A DNA stretch of 64,000 bases from Pseudomonas sp. efr-133-TYG-5 (GCF_030209175.1 NZ_JARVSM010000004.1:186001-250000); one strand, 5' to 3'; shown: positions 45,469 to 54,685, counted from the first letter of the stretch. Notes: generated from the sequence alone by a model not told the origin. A program made the numbers and translations.

Positions 45469-46470
45469 ATGAAACTGAAGCGTTTGATGGCGGCAATGAC
45501 TTTTGTCGCTGCTGGCGTTGCGACCGCCAACGCGTTCGCCGCTGTTGACCCTGCTATCCCGAGCTACACCAAGACCACTGGTGTGTCGGGCAACCTGTCC
45601 AGCGTCGGTTCCGATACCCTGGCCAACCTCATGACCCTCTGGGCCGAGAACTACAAAAAAGAATACCCGAACGTCAACATCCAGATTCAGGCCGCTGGCT
45701 CCGCCACCGCGCCACCTGCGCTGACTGAAGGCACCTCCAACCTGGGCCCGATGAGCCGCAAGATGAAGGACACCGAACTGGCTGCCTTCGAGCAGAAGTA
45801 CGGCTACAAGCCAACCGCCATCCCGGTTGCCGTGGACGCCCTGGCCGTGTTCGTGCACAAGGACAACCCGATCCAGCACCTGACCATGGAACAGGTTGAC
45901 GCGATCTTCTCGTCGACCCGCCTGTGCGGCGCCAAGACCGACGTGAAAACCTGGGGCGACCTGGGCGTGACCGGCGACCTGGCCAACAAGCCAGTGCAAC
46001 TGTTCGGCCGCAACTCGGTATCCGGCACCTACGGCTACTTCAAGGAAGAGGCCCTGTGCAAAGGCGACTACAAGCCTAACGTCAACGAACAACCAGGCTC
46101 GGCGTCGGTCGTGCAGTCGATCAGCTCCTCGCTGAACGGCATCGGTTATTCGGGCATCGGCTACAAGACCGCCAGCGTGAAAACCGTTGCACTGTCGAAG
46201 AAAGGCAGCACCGAGTTCATCGAAGACACCGAAGAAAACGCCCTGAACGGCAAGTACCCGCTGTCGCGTTTCCTCTACGTGTACGTCAACAAAGCCCCGA
46301 ACAAGCCTCTGGCCCCGCTGGAAGCCGAGTTCGTCAAACTGGTGCTGTCGAAACAGGGCCAGGAAGTGGTTGTGAAAGACGGCTACATCCCACTGCCGGC
46401 CAAGGTTGCTGCAAAAGCACTGGCTGACCTGGGTCTGCAGGAAGGCGGCGCTGAAGTCGCAAAAAAGTAA
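45469..46470 (+). CDS. pstS: Phosphate-binding periplasmic protein PstS
   Basis: This 333-residue protein binds inorganic phosphate in the periplasm for the PstCAB transporter and, in pseudomonads, is made in large amount under phosphate starvation. It has a signal peptide (MKLKRLMAAMTFVAAGVATA NAFA), the phosphate-binding loop VGSDTLANLMTLW near residues 46-58, AAGSATAPPAL, and NSVSGTYGYFKEE. The length is usual for this PstS subgroup. A three-repeat Pho box precedes it. A REP doublet separates it from pstC, which has its own Pho box. Confidence 0.96.
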   Translation: MKLKRLMAAMTFVAAGVATANAFAAVDPAIPSYTKTTGVSGNLSSVGSDTLANLMTLWAENYKKEYPNVNIQIQAAGSATAPPALTEGTSNLGPMSRKMKDTELAAFEQKYGYKPTAIPVAVDALAVFVHKDNPIQHLTMEQVDAIFSSTRLCGAKTDVKTWGDLGVTGDLANKPVQLFGRNSVSGTYGYFKEEALCKGDYKPNVNEQPGSASVVQSISSSLNGIGYSGIGYKTASVKTVALSKKGSTEFIEDTEENALNGKYPLSRFLYVYVNKAPNKPLAPLEAEFVKLVLSKQGQEVVVKDGYIPLPAKVAAKALADLGLQEGGAEVAKK

Positions 46471-46504
46471 CAAACTGAGTCAGGGGTGAACCCCGCCTGA
46501 CTCA

Positions 46505-46573
46505 TGTGGGAGCGAGCCTGCTCGTGAAGGAGCCTTCAGAACCGGCACTTTCGCGAGCAAGTTCGCCCCACAC
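46505..46573. repeat. REP doublet (REPIN-like), copy 7
   Basis: GGAGCGAGCCTGCTCGTGAA at 46509 and a degenerate inverted mate TTCGCGAGCAAGTTCGCCCC at 46550, between pstS and pstC. The mate has decayed. Confidence 0.75.
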
Positions 46574-46635
46574 TCCCCGAATTCTTCTAGCCACTGCCAG
46601 TGCCCTGCTGGCGGCGGATTTGGTGCGTCACTGCA

Positions 46636-46653
46636 TTGTCATCTTTCTGTCAT
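46636..46653 (+). promoter_or_regulatory. Pho box upstream of pstC
   Basis: TTGTCAT-CTTT-CTGTCAT fits the PhoB consensus with one mismatch, 23 bp before the pstC ATG at 46676. It indicates separate PhoB control of pstCAB-phoU. Confidence 0.85.
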
Positions 46654-46675
46654 ACAGGATCGCTAGGGTGTGCGC

Positions 46676-48958
46676 ATGAATGATCTGGCCAATTCCAAAA
46701 TGACTACGAACCCTCCCAAGCGCATTGACTTCAATACGCCTGAGTTGCAACGCAAGCGCCGCATTCGCGCGCTCAAGGATCGCTTCACCCGCTGGTACGT
46801 CCTCGTCGGCGGCCTGGCGGTGCTGGCAGCCATCACCCTGATCTTCTTCTTCCTCGCCTATGTGGTCGCGCCGCTGTTCAAAGGTGCTGACCTGAGCACG
46901 AAGGAGGCACTCACCCCGGCCTGGATGCAGGACGCTGGCAAGCCACTGATGATTTCGCTGGAAGAGCAGAATCAGGTGGCGATGCGCGTTTCCGACAAGG
47001 GCCAGGCGCTGTTCTTCGATATCGACAGTGGCGCTGAGCTCAAGCGCGTCGATCTGCCGGTCCCGGCCGGCGCCAGCGTGACCGCCATCGGCGAAGACCA
47101 GCCAGGTCATCCGCTGGTGGCCGTGGGCCTGTCCAACGGCCAGGCACTGGTGTTCCGTCACACCTACAAAGTCAGCTACCCGGAAGGCAAGAAAACCATC
47201 ACTCCGGCCATCGAGTACCCGTACGGCGAAGCGCCAATCGCGGTGAACGAGAGCGGCGGGGCGCTGGAGCATGTCAGCCTCAATGCCACTGATTCGACGC
47301 TGATGCTGGTCGGTGCCACCGGCTCGCAACTCAATGTGCTGTCGCTGACCAGCGAAGAAAACATGATGACCGGCGAAGTCACCAACGAGCAGAAGCGCAT
47401 CGAACTGCCGCAGATGACCGAGCCGGTGAAAAACATCTTCGTCGATCCGCGCCAGCAGTGGCTCTACGTGATCAACGGTCGCGCCCAGGCCGATGTGTTC
47501 AGCCTGCGCGACAAGAGCCTCAACGGTCGTTACAAGCTGCTGGAAAACGCCGACGCCGAAATCACCGCTTCGACGCAACTGGTGGGTGGCATCTCGCTGA
47601 TCGTCGGCGATTCCAAGGGTGGCCTGGCCCAGTGGTTCATGGCCCGCGACACCGATGGCGAGCTGCGTCTGAAGCAGATCCGCACCTTCCAGATGGGCAC
47701 CACGCCGATTGTCGAAATCTCCGCCGAAGAGCGCCGCAAGGGCTTCCTCGCCCTGGACGCCAGCGGCAAGCTCGGCGTGTTCCACAGCACCGCGCACCGT
47801 ACCCTGCTGGTCGATCAGGTGGTCGAGGGCCAGGGCCTGTTCGGTCTGTCGCCGCGTGCCAACCGCGTCATCGTCGAGGCCGGCGGCAAGCTGCAACCGC
47901 TGCTGCTCGACAACCCGCACCCGGAAGTGTCCTGGAGTGCGCTGTGGAGCAAGGTCTGGTACGAGAACTACGACGAGCCTAAATACGTCTGGCAATCGAC
48001 CGCCGCCAACACTGATTTCGAACCGAAACTGAGCCTCTCGCCCCTGACCTTCGGCACCCTGAAAGCCGCGTTCTACGCGATGCTGCTGGCGGCGCCGCTG
48101 GCGGTTGCCGCAGCGATCTACACCGCGTATTTCATGGCCCCGGGCATGCGCCGCAAGGTCAAACCGGTGATCGAGTTGATGGAGGCGATGCCGACGGTGA
48201 TCCTCGGTTTCTTCGCCGGCCTGTTCCTCGCGCCGTATGTGGAGGGCCATCTGCCCGGCATCTTCAGCCTGTTGATGCTGCTGCCGATCGGCATCCTGGT
48301 GGCCGGTTTCACCTTCAGCCGCCTGCCTGAATCGATCCGCCTGAAAGTCCCGGACGGCTGGGAAAGTGCGCTGCTGATCCCGGTGATCCTGTTCGTCGGC
48401 TGGCTGTCGCTGTACATGAGCCCGTTCATGGAGAACTGGTTCTTCGGCGGTGACATGCGCATGTGGATCTCCCACGACCTGGGCATCACCTACGACCAGC
48501 GCAACGCTCTGGTGGTCGGTCTGGCCATGGGTTTCGCGGTGATCCCGAACATCTACTCGATCGCCGAAGACGCCGTGTTCAGCGTGCCGCGCGGCCTGAC
48601 CCTGGGCTCTCTGGCCCTCGGTGCCACGCCGTGGCAGACCATGACCCGCGTGGTGATCCTCACCGCCAGCCCGGGCATCTTCTCGGCGCTGATGATCGGC
48701 ATGGGCCGTGCGGTCGGCGAAACCATGATCGTGCTGATGGCCACCGGCAACACCCCGGTCATGGAAATGAACCTGTTCGAAGGCCTGCGCACCCTGGCCG
48801 CCAACGTCGCGGTGGAAATGCCCGAATCGGAAGTCGGCGGCAGCCACTACCGCGTGCTGTTCCTCTCGGCGCTGGTGCTGCTGCTGTTCACCTTCGTCAT
48901 GAACACCCTCGCGGAACTGATTCGTCAGCGTCTGCGCAAGAAATACTCGTCGCTTTAA
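46676..48958 (+). CDS. pstC: Phosphate ABC transporter permease PstC with a large beta-propeller-like insert
   Basis: This is an inner-membrane permease subunit of 760 residues, more than twice the ~320 of E. coli PstC. One hydrophobic segment near residues 42-68 is followed by a ~390-residue hydrophilic insert, then the permease proper with about five more segments and the inner-membrane signature EAA loop. The insert has WD40/YVTN-like repeats (VSDKGQALFFDIDSGAELKR, VDPRQQWLYVINGRAQADVF, FLALDASGKLGVFHSTAHRT), so a beta-propeller is likely; its side of the membrane is probably periplasmic. ATG at 46676 after AGGGTG is preferred. It heads the pstCAB-phoU operon. Confidence 0.9.
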   Translation: MNDLANSKMTTNPPKRIDFNTPELQRKRRIRALKDRFTRWYVLVGGLAVLAAITLIFFFLAYVVAPLFKGADLSTKEALTPAWMQDAGKPLMISLEEQNQVAMRVSDKGQALFFDIDSGAELKRVDLPVPAGASVTAIGEDQPGHPLVAVGLSNGQALVFRHTYKVSYPEGKKTITPAIEYPYGEAPIAVNESGGALEHVSLNATDSTLMLVGATGSQLNVLSLTSEENMMTGEVTNEQKRIELPQMTEPVKNIFVDPRQQWLYVINGRAQADVFSLRDKSLNGRYKLLENADAEITASTQLVGGISLIVGDSKGGLAQWFMARDTDGELRLKQIRTFQMGTTPIVEISAEERRKGFLALDASGKLGVFHSTAHRTLLVDQVVEGQGLFGLSPRANRVIVEAGGKLQPLLLDNPHPEVSWSALWSKVWYENYDEPKYVWQSTAANTDFEPKLSLSPLTFGTLKAAFYAMLLAAPLAVAAAIYTAYFMAPGMRRKVKPVIELMEAMPTVILGFFAGLFLAPYVEGHLPGIFSLLMLLPIGILVAGFTFSRLPESIRLKVPDGWESALLIPVILFVGWLSLYMSPFMENWFFGGDMRMWISHDLGITYDQRNALVVGLAMGFAVIPNIYSIAEDAVFSVPRGLTLGSLALGATPWQTMTRVVILTASPGIFSALMIGMGRAVGETMIVLMATGNTPVMEMNLFEGLRTLAANVAVEMPESEVGGSHYRVLFLSALVLLLFTFVMNTLAELIRQRLRKKYSSL

Positions 48959-48973
48959 GAAAGGTAGAAGTCT

Positions 48974-50644
48974 GTGAAACAGAACTCCCTGAATGGATGG
49001 TTCAAGAGCGGCGCCCCGGGCGTCTGGATCAGCGGTGGCGCGGTGTCCATCGCGGTCATCATGACCATTGGCCTGCTGGCGGTGATTGCCGTGCGCGGCC
49101 TCGGTCACTTCTGGCCGGCGGACCTGATCCACGCCAGCTACAACGTGCCGGGCCAGGCCAATCACCTGGTCATCGGCGAAGTGGTGCAGAAAGAAGAAGT
49201 GCCGCGCGCCCGACTGAAGAGCGCCGGCCTGCCGGTGCCGGATCAGGGCCCGGAATTCATGACTCGCGAGCTGATCAAGGTCGGCAACCGCGACTTGAAC
49301 GGCAACGACTTCACCTGGATCGTCGGCGAGTGGCTGACCGACCAGAAGAACCCGCCGGAGCTGATGGCCCTGGAGCGTCGCGAGTGGGGCAACTTCTACG
49401 GTTACCTGGTCAACGTCAAACAGGACGGCAAGGTCATCGCCGAGGGTGAAGCTGCCTGGCCCGAGCTGCAGGCACGGATCAACCGTGTGAACGGCCTCGC
49501 CGCGCAGCTCAAGTCGCTGGAGAAAACCGACATCGGCGCAATCAACGCCGGCCTCGAACGCATCCGTCTGCACGGGCGCAAACTGGAACTGGAAGGCAAG
49601 CTCGACCCGGCCGCGCAGGCGGACATGGACGCCGAGCGCGCCGAGCTGAACGCTCGCTACCAGGACATCGAAGCCCGTCTGGCCGACCTGCATGCGCAGT
49701 TCAACCGCGACGCCTTGACCGCTCGCGATGCCAACGGCAAGGAAATCGAAATCGGCCTGGGCAAAGTGGTGCACGCCTACCAGCCGAACGCGATGGGTAC
49801 GTTCACCAAGATCGGTTTCTACTTCAGCAAGGTCTGGGAATTCCTCTCCGACGACCCGCGTGAAGCGAACACCGAAGGCGGGATTTTCCCGGCGATCTTC
49901 GGCACCGTGATGATGACCCTGATCATGGCGATGATCGTCACCCCGTTCGGCGTGCTGGCGGCGGTGTACCTGCGTGAATACGCCAAGCAGAACACCCTGA
50001 CCCGGGTGATCCGCATCGCGGTGAACAACCTGGCCGGTGTGCCGGCGATCGTCTACGGCGTGTTCGGCCTGGGCTTCTTCGTCTATGTGCTGGGCGGCTC
50101 GCTCGACCGTCTGTTCTTCCCCGAAGCGCTGCCGGCACCGACCTTCGGCACGCCGGGCCTGCTCTGGGCGTCGTTGACCCTGGCGCTGCTGGCGGTGCCG
50201 GTGGTGATCGTTGCCACCGAGGAAGGCCTGGCGCGTATCCCGCGCACCGTGCGCGAAGGTTCGCTGGCCCTCGGCGCGACCAAGGCCGAGACGCTGTGGA
50301 AGATCGTTCTGCCAATGGCCAGCCCGGCGATGATGACCGGCATGATCCTCGCCGTGGCCCGCGCCGCCGGTGAAGTGGCGCCGCTGATGCTGGTGGGCGT
50401 GGTGAAACTGGCGCCGTCGCTGCCGGTGGACGGCAACTACCCGTACCTGCACCTGGACCAGAAGATCATGCACCTGGGCTTCCACATCTATGACGTCGGC
50501 TTCCAGAGCCCGAACGTCGAAGCCGCGCGGCCGCTGGTGTACGCCACGGCGCTGCTGCTGGTGCTGGTGATCGCCACGTTGAACCTGTCGGCGGTGTGGA
50601 TTCGTAACCACCTGCGCGAAAAATACAAAGCACTGGACAGCTAA
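48974..50644 (+). CDS. pstA: Phosphate ABC transporter permease PstA with coiled-coil-like insert
   Basis: This 556-residue permease is nearly twice the length of E. coli PstA (~296). A hydrophobic segment near residues 20-42 precedes a ~255-residue hydrophilic insert with heptad-like, strongly charged helices (INAGLERIRLHGRKLELEGK ... AERAELNARYQDIEARLADL). The permease part starts near residue 295 and contains the EAA-like VPRTVREGSLALGATKAETL region. A GTG start at 48974, 15 bp after pstC, follows GGTAGAAG. The pair of expanded PstC and PstA is the conspicuous feature of this transporter. Confidence 0.9.
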   Translation: MKQNSLNGWFKSGAPGVWISGGAVSIAVIMTIGLLAVIAVRGLGHFWPADLIHASYNVPGQANHLVIGEVVQKEEVPRARLKSAGLPVPDQGPEFMTRELIKVGNRDLNGNDFTWIVGEWLTDQKNPPELMALERREWGNFYGYLVNVKQDGKVIAEGEAAWPELQARINRVNGLAAQLKSLEKTDIGAINAGLERIRLHGRKLELEGKLDPAAQADMDAERAELNARYQDIEARLADLHAQFNRDALTARDANGKEIEIGLGKVVHAYQPNAMGTFTKIGFYFSKVWEFLSDDPREANTEGGIFPAIFGTVMMTLIMAMIVTPFGVLAAVYLREYAKQNTLTRVIRIAVNNLAGVPAIVYGVFGLGFFVYVLGGSLDRLFFPEALPAPTFGTPGLLWASLTLALLAVPVVIVATEEGLARIPRTVREGSLALGATKAETLWKIVLPMASPAMMTGMILAVARAAGEVAPLMLVGVVKLAPSLPVDGNYPYLHLDQKIMHLGFHIYDVGFQSPNVEAARPLVYATALLLVLVIATLNLSAVWIRNHLREKYKALDS

Positions 50645-50649
50645 AGCCA

Positions 50650-50720
50650 TTAGCCACAAGCGGCCAGCTACCCGCCGCTTTTGCTCAAACTTGCAGCTTG
50701 CAGCCAGAAGCTTGCAGCTA
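50650..50720. repeat. Intra-operon GCAAGC/GCTTGC palindromic repeat, copy 2
   Basis: TTAGCCACAAGCGGCCAGCT and ACTTGCAGCTTGCAGCCAG / AAGCTTGCAGCT arms lie between pstA and pstB. Same family as the copy at 15313. Confidence 0.65.
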
Positions 50721-50737
50721 CGAACGGAGTGAGACCC

Positions 50738-51571
50738 ATGCAGCACGAAACACATACCCACGGCATCAACATGTCTGCCCTGGGCCGCGACAAGCAGAGC
50801 CTGAACCTCGAACAGGAAACCGTGGCCATCGAAGTGCCGGGCCTGAGCCTGTTCTACGGCGAAAAACAGGCGCTGTTCGACGTCAGCATGAACATTCCCA
50901 AGCAGCGCGTGACCGCTTTCATCGGGCCGTCGGGCTGCGGCAAGTCGACCCTGCTGCGCACCTTCAACCGGATGAACGATCTGGTCGACGGCTGCCGCGT
51001 GGAGGGGGCGATCAACCTCTACGGCAACAACATCTACCGCAAGGGCGAAGACGTCGCCGAGCTGCGTCGCCGGGTCGGCATGGTGTTCCAGAAGCCCAAC
51101 CCGTTCCCGAAAACCATCTACGAAAACGTGGTCTACGGCCTGCGCATCCAGGGCATCAACAAGAAGCGCATTCTCGACGAAGCGGTCGAGTGGGCGTTGA
51201 AGGGCGCGGCGCTGTGGGACGAAGTCAAGGATCGCCTGCATGACTCGGCACTCGGCCTGTCCGGCGGTCAGCAACAGCGTCTGGTGATCGCGCGCACGAT
51301 CGCGGTTGAGCCGGAAGTGCTGCTGCTCGACGAACCGTGCTCGGCCCTCGACCCGATCTCGACGCTGAAAGTCGAAGAGCTGATCTACGAGCTGAAATCC
51401 AAGTTCACCATCGTCATCGTCACCCACAACATGCAGCAGGCGGCGCGGGTGTCCGACTACACCGCGTTCATGTACATGGGCAAACTGGTGGAATTCGGCG
51501 ACACCGATACGCTGTTCACCAACCCGGCCAAGAAGCAGACCGAAGACTACATCACAGGGCGGTACGGCTAG
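50738..51571 (+). CDS. pstB: Phosphate import ATP-binding protein PstB
   Basis: This 277-residue ABC ATPase powers phosphate uptake through PstC/PstA. Motifs: Walker A GPSGCGKST near residues 66-74, signature LSGGQQQR near 171-178, Walker B LLLDEPCSALDP, and the downstream His in IVIVTHNM. The length agrees with the usual ~260-280 residues with a short N-terminal His-rich extension (HETHTHG). The start at 50738 follows GGAG. It lies between pstA and phoU, with repeat elements on both sides. Confidence 0.96.
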   Translation: MQHETHTHGINMSALGRDKQSLNLEQETVAIEVPGLSLFYGEKQALFDVSMNIPKQRVTAFIGPSGCGKSTLLRTFNRMNDLVDGCRVEGAINLYGNNIYRKGEDVAELRRRVGMVFQKPNPFPKTIYENVVYGLRIQGINKKRILDEAVEWALKGAALWDEVKDRLHDSALGLSGGQQQRLVIARTIAVEPEVLLLDEPCSALDPISTLKVEELIYELKSKFTIVIVTHNMQQAARVSDYTAFMYMGKLVEFGDTDTLFTNPAKKQTEDYITGRYG

Positions 51572-51578
51572 CCGTACA

Positions 51579-51672
51579 GCGACAAGCCGCAAGCTTCACG
51601 CGGCAGGTCAAAGCGGTTCAGCACAACGACACAAATTGGCTTGCAGCTCGTAGCTTGCAGCTCACAGCTTTT
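51579..51672. repeat. Intra-operon GCAAGC/GCTTGC palindromic repeat, copy 3
   Basis: GACAAGCCGCAAGCTT...(AAGCGGTTCAGCA core)...TTGCAGCTCGTAGCTTGCAG lies between pstB and phoU. Same family as the copy at 15313. Confidence 0.7.
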
Positions 51673-51686
51673 GCGGAGCAAACAAC

Positions 51687-52448
51687 ATGATTTCTAAGGA
51701 AGGCCTCACTCATCACATTTCCGCGCAGTTCAACGCCGAACTGGAAGAAGTGCGCAGCCATCTGCTGGCCATGGGCGGGCTGGTCGAGAAGCAGGTCAAC
51801 GATGCGGTCACCGCGCTGATCGAGGCCGACTCCGGCCTGGCCCAGCAGGTGCGCGAAATCGATGACCAGATCAACCAGATGGAACGCAACATCGACGAAG
51901 AATGCCTGCGCATTCTCGCCCGCCGGCAGCCGGCAGCGTCCGACCTGCGCTTGATCATCAGCATCTCCAAGTCGGTGATCGACCTGGAACGCATCGGCGA
52001 CGAAGCGACCAAGATCGCCCGCCGCGCGATACAGCTGTGCGAGGAAGGCGAAGCGCCGCGTGGTTACGTCGAAGTGCGTCACATCGGCGACCAGGTGCGC
52101 AACATGGTCCGTGACGCGCTGGACGCGTTTGCCCGTTTCGACGCCGATCTGGCGTTGTCGGTGGCGCAGTACGACAAGACCATCGACCGCGAATACAAGA
52201 CCGCCCTGCGCGAGCTGGCGACCTACATGATGGAAGACCCGCGCTCTATCTCGCGGGTCTTGAGCATCATCTGGGTCCTGCGTTCGCTGGAGCGCATCGG
52301 CGACCACGCGCGCAACATCTCTGAGCTGGTGATTTACCTGGTGCGCGGCACCGATGTGCGCCACCTGGGCCTCAAGCGCATGAAGGAAGAAGTTCAGGGC
52401 ACAAGTGGTGAAACCGCTAATGTTCCGGGCGATGCTGACGATAAGTAA
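51687..52448 (+). CDS. phoU: Phosphate signalling protein PhoU
   Basis: This 253-residue cytoplasmic protein is the negative regulator linking the Pst transporter to PhoR. It is two PhoU helical-bundle repeats (residues ~20-110 and ~120-215) with the metal-binding motif E(D)xxD-type sequences DLERIGDEATKIARRA near residue 100 and SLERIGDHARNISEL near residue 205. Length and motifs are as in E. coli. It closes the pstCAB-phoU operon, with a strong terminator behind it. Confidence 0.96.
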   Translation: MISKEGLTHHISAQFNAELEEVRSHLLAMGGLVEKQVNDAVTALIEADSGLAQQVREIDDQINQMERNIDEECLRILARRQPAASDLRLIISISKSVIDLERIGDEATKIARRAIQLCEEGEAPRGYVEVRHIGDQVRNMVRDALDAFARFDADLALSVAQYDKTIDREYKTALRELATYMMEDPRSISRVLSIIWVLRSLERIGDHARNISELVIYLVRGTDVRHLGLKRMKEEVQGTSGETANVPGDADDK

Positions 52449-52464
52449 GATTGCCTGAGAAAAG

Positions 52465-52494
52465 CGCCCGGCCCTTTGGCCGGGCGTTTTTTTT
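52465..52494 (+). terminator. Rho-independent terminator after phoU
   Basis: CGCCCGGCC-CTTT-GGCCGGGCG followed by eight T residues, 17 bp past the stop. Very strong. Confidence 0.95.
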
Positions 52495-52614
52495 GCGGCT
52501 TTCGAATTCAAAAGCAGCACCCGCGAACGAAAAGTCCCGGCGTGACTGAAAAGTTTTGGCAAAGTGCCATCATTCAAGCGTTATGCTTGCCGGGATTTTT
52601 TTTAGGGGTGTTGG

Positions 52615-53559
52615 ATGAGCAAGATCAGTGTGTTGGTCGTGGACGACGCGTCGTTCATTCGTGACCTGGTAAAAAAGTGCCTGCGTAACTACTTCCCGGG
52701 GATCCGCACCGAGGACGCCATCAACGGCAAGAAGGCCCAGGCCATGCTGGCCAAGGAAGCCTTCGACCTGGTCCTGTGCGACTGGGAGATGCCGGAAATG
52801 TCCGGTCTCGAACTGCTGACCTGGTGCCGCGAGCAGGACAACCTCAAGACCATGCCGTTCATCATGGTTACCAGCCGTGGCGACAAGGAAAACGTGGTGC
52901 AGGCCATCCAGGCCGGCGTTACCGGCTATGTCAGCAAACCGTTCACCAACGAGCAGCTGCTGACCAAGGTCAAGCAGGCCCTGAACAAGATCGGCAAGCT
53001 CGACACCCTGATGAACAGCGCGCCAACCAAAATGAATTCGGCCTTCGGCAATGATTCCCTGAGCGCGTTGACCGGCGGCAAGGCGGCCGTGGTCGGTGCC
53101 GCTCCAGCCGCCGCTGCAGCCAGGCCCGCCGTTGCAGCGCCTGCGGCTGCGGCGGCACCAGCCCGCGGCCTGCTCAACAGCCCGCCGGTCAAGGCACCGG
53201 CCGCCGCTGGCGCACCGACCGGCGGTCGCGGTCAGGGCCAGCTGCGTCTGCCAAGCGGTACCCAGCAGTGCGTGATCAAGGCCCTGAGCATCAAGGAAGC
53301 GCTGTTGGTGGTTAAGCGCACCGACACCCTGCCGCAGATCCTCGACAGCGCCGTGCTCGACCTGGAGCAGGGCGACAACGCCGAAATCGCCCGCCTCAAC
53401 GGCTACCTGCACGCCGTCGTCGCTCACGAGCCGAAACCCGACAGCGAATGGCTGCAACTGACCTTCCGCTTCGTCGACCAGGACGCGCAGAAGCTCGACT
53501 ACATCTCCCGCCTGATCGCCCGCGGTACGGCGCAGAAGCATTTCGTTCCGGGCGCCTGA
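52615..53559 (+). CDS. Response regulator: REC domain plus PilZ-like C-terminal region
   Basis: This 314-residue protein has an N-terminal CheY-like receiver (residues ~1-125: phosphoacceptor Asp56 in LVLCDWEMPEM, Asp10/Asp11 and Lys in YVSKPFT), an Ala/Pro-rich linker (~150-205) and a ~110-residue C-terminal domain ending in FRFVDQDAQKLDYISRLIARG, which resembles the end of PilZ domains. No HTH output is seen, so it is not a classical DNA-binding regulator. It follows phoU behind a terminator, in the same position as in P. aeruginosa (recalled). A c-di-GMP link is only an inference. No partner kinase lies beside it. Confidence 0.85.
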   Translation: MSKISVLVVDDASFIRDLVKKCLRNYFPGIRTEDAINGKKAQAMLAKEAFDLVLCDWEMPEMSGLELLTWCREQDNLKTMPFIMVTSRGDKENVVQAIQAGVTGYVSKPFTNEQLLTKVKQALNKIGKLDTLMNSAPTKMNSAFGNDSLSALTGGKAAVVGAAPAAAAARPAVAAPAAAAAPARGLLNSPPVKAPAAAGAPTGGRGQGQLRLPSGTQQCVIKALSIKEALLVVKRTDTLPQILDSAVLDLEQGDNAEIARLNGYLHAVVAHEPKPDSEWLQLTFRFVDQDAQKLDYISRLIARGTAQKHFVPGA

Positions 53560-53581
53560 TCGCTACCGCCGGACAGTCCGT

Positions 53582-53650
53582 CTTCGCCAGCAGGCTCGCT
53601 CCCACAGTTGAAACGCGTTCCAATTGTGGCAGCGAGCCTGCTCGCGAAGG
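53582..53650. repeat. REP doublet (REPIN-like), copy 8
   Basis: TTCGCCAGCAGGCTCGCTCC at 53583 and TGGCAGCGAGCCTGCTCGCG at 53627 are inverted copies downstream of the response regulator gene. Confidence 0.82.
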
Positions 53651-53768
53651 GGCTATCAAATGCACCACCGATCTCCCCCACCTGCCAATTTGAAACATCT
53701 GTCGACTAGCCTGGTCTGTCTCAGCTGCTAGGCTCATTTCAGGCCTTCACTCGACAGAATTCTTGCCC

Positions 53769-54665
53769 ATGCTTGCGCGCCTGCTGTTTTGCTGTGGTCT
53801 GGTCGTGGCGTCCACTTCGGCCGCGGCCATGACCATCTACAAATCCACCGATGCCAACGGCGTGGTCTCGTACAGCGACCGGCCGAGCAAAGGCTCCCAG
53901 GTGTTCGTGTTCCAGGACCGGATGGTCGAGCGCCTGGAGCGCCAGGTTTATCTCGACATCAAGAAGCAAAAGGGCGCGGACGCGGTGTTCGTGCGCAACG
54001 AGTTGTACGCGCCGGTCGAGATTGCCCTGGCGTTTACCGGGATGAGCAATGTGCGCGGCGCACCGGCGCAAACGATCCGTCGGGTGCTGCCGGCGCGCAG
54101 CCATACGCGGTTGGCGTTGCTGACGGCGGTGTCCGGTGGCAAGCCGTTGGTGTACACGCCGATGTTCCACTATTCCCTCGGTGACCCGGCGGGCGCCGCC
54201 CAGGGCTATCGCTATCCGTTCCCATGGCGTGGCGGGCCGTTTCGCCTGAGTCAGGGCGCCAACGGCGACTACAGCCACTTCGGGCCGAAGAACAAATACG
54301 CCATGGACATCGCCATGCCGGTCGGCACACCGATCATCGCGGCGCGAGCCGGTGTGGTGGTGAAGACCGAGAACTCGCAGAACGGCCGTGGCAACGACCC
54401 TTCCGGCAATTTCGTGCGGGTGCTGCACGACGACGGCACGATGGGTGTGTACCTGCATCTCAAGCAAGGCTCGGTGAGCGTGCGCGAAGGCCAGCGAGTG
54501 GCGGTGGGCAGTCCGCTGGCGCTGTCCGGCAATACCGGCAACAGCAGCGGCCCGCACCTGCACTTCGTGGTGCAGCGCAATACCGGCATGGGGCTGGTGT
54601 CGATTCCGTATCAGTTCGCCCAGCCGCTGGGGGCCTTGCCCAACTTTGCGTTGGGCAAGCAGTGA
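53769..54665 (+). CDS. Peptidoglycan-type M23 metallopeptidase with DUF4124
   Basis: This 298-residue periplasmic protein has a signal peptide (MLARLLFCCGLVVASTSAAA), a DUF4124-like N-terminal stretch (TIYKSTDANGVVSYSDRPSK) and a C-terminal M23/LytM domain (residues ~165-285) with the zinc motif HxxxxxxxxxD (YSHFGPKNKYAMDIAM) and HLHF. All zinc ligands are intact, so endopeptidase activity is possible. ATG at 53769 gives the signal peptide; a TTG upstream at 53763 is in frame. It is monocistronic. Confidence 0.9.
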   Translation: MLARLLFCCGLVVASTSAAAMTIYKSTDANGVVSYSDRPSKGSQVFVFQDRMVERLERQVYLDIKKQKGADAVFVRNELYAPVEIALAFTGMSNVRGAPAQTIRRVLPARSHTRLALLTAVSGGKPLVYTPMFHYSLGDPAGAAQGYRYPFPWRGGPFRLSQGANGDYSHFGPKNKYAMDIAMPVGTPIIAARAGVVVKTENSQNGRGNDPSGNFVRVLHDDGTMGVYLHLKQGSVSVREGQRVAVGSPLALSGNTGNSSGPHLHFVVQRNTGMGLVSIPYQFAQPLGALPNFALGKQ

Positions 54666-54685
54666 TGGGGTGTCTGATCTGACGC

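Noticed and set aside
46628..51592. A minus-strand open frame of 1654 codons across pstC, pstA and pstB
   Set aside because: It is the antisense shadow of well supported genes with conserved motifs; its composition (His/Arg/Gln-rich low complexity) is typical of antisense in GC-rich DNA.
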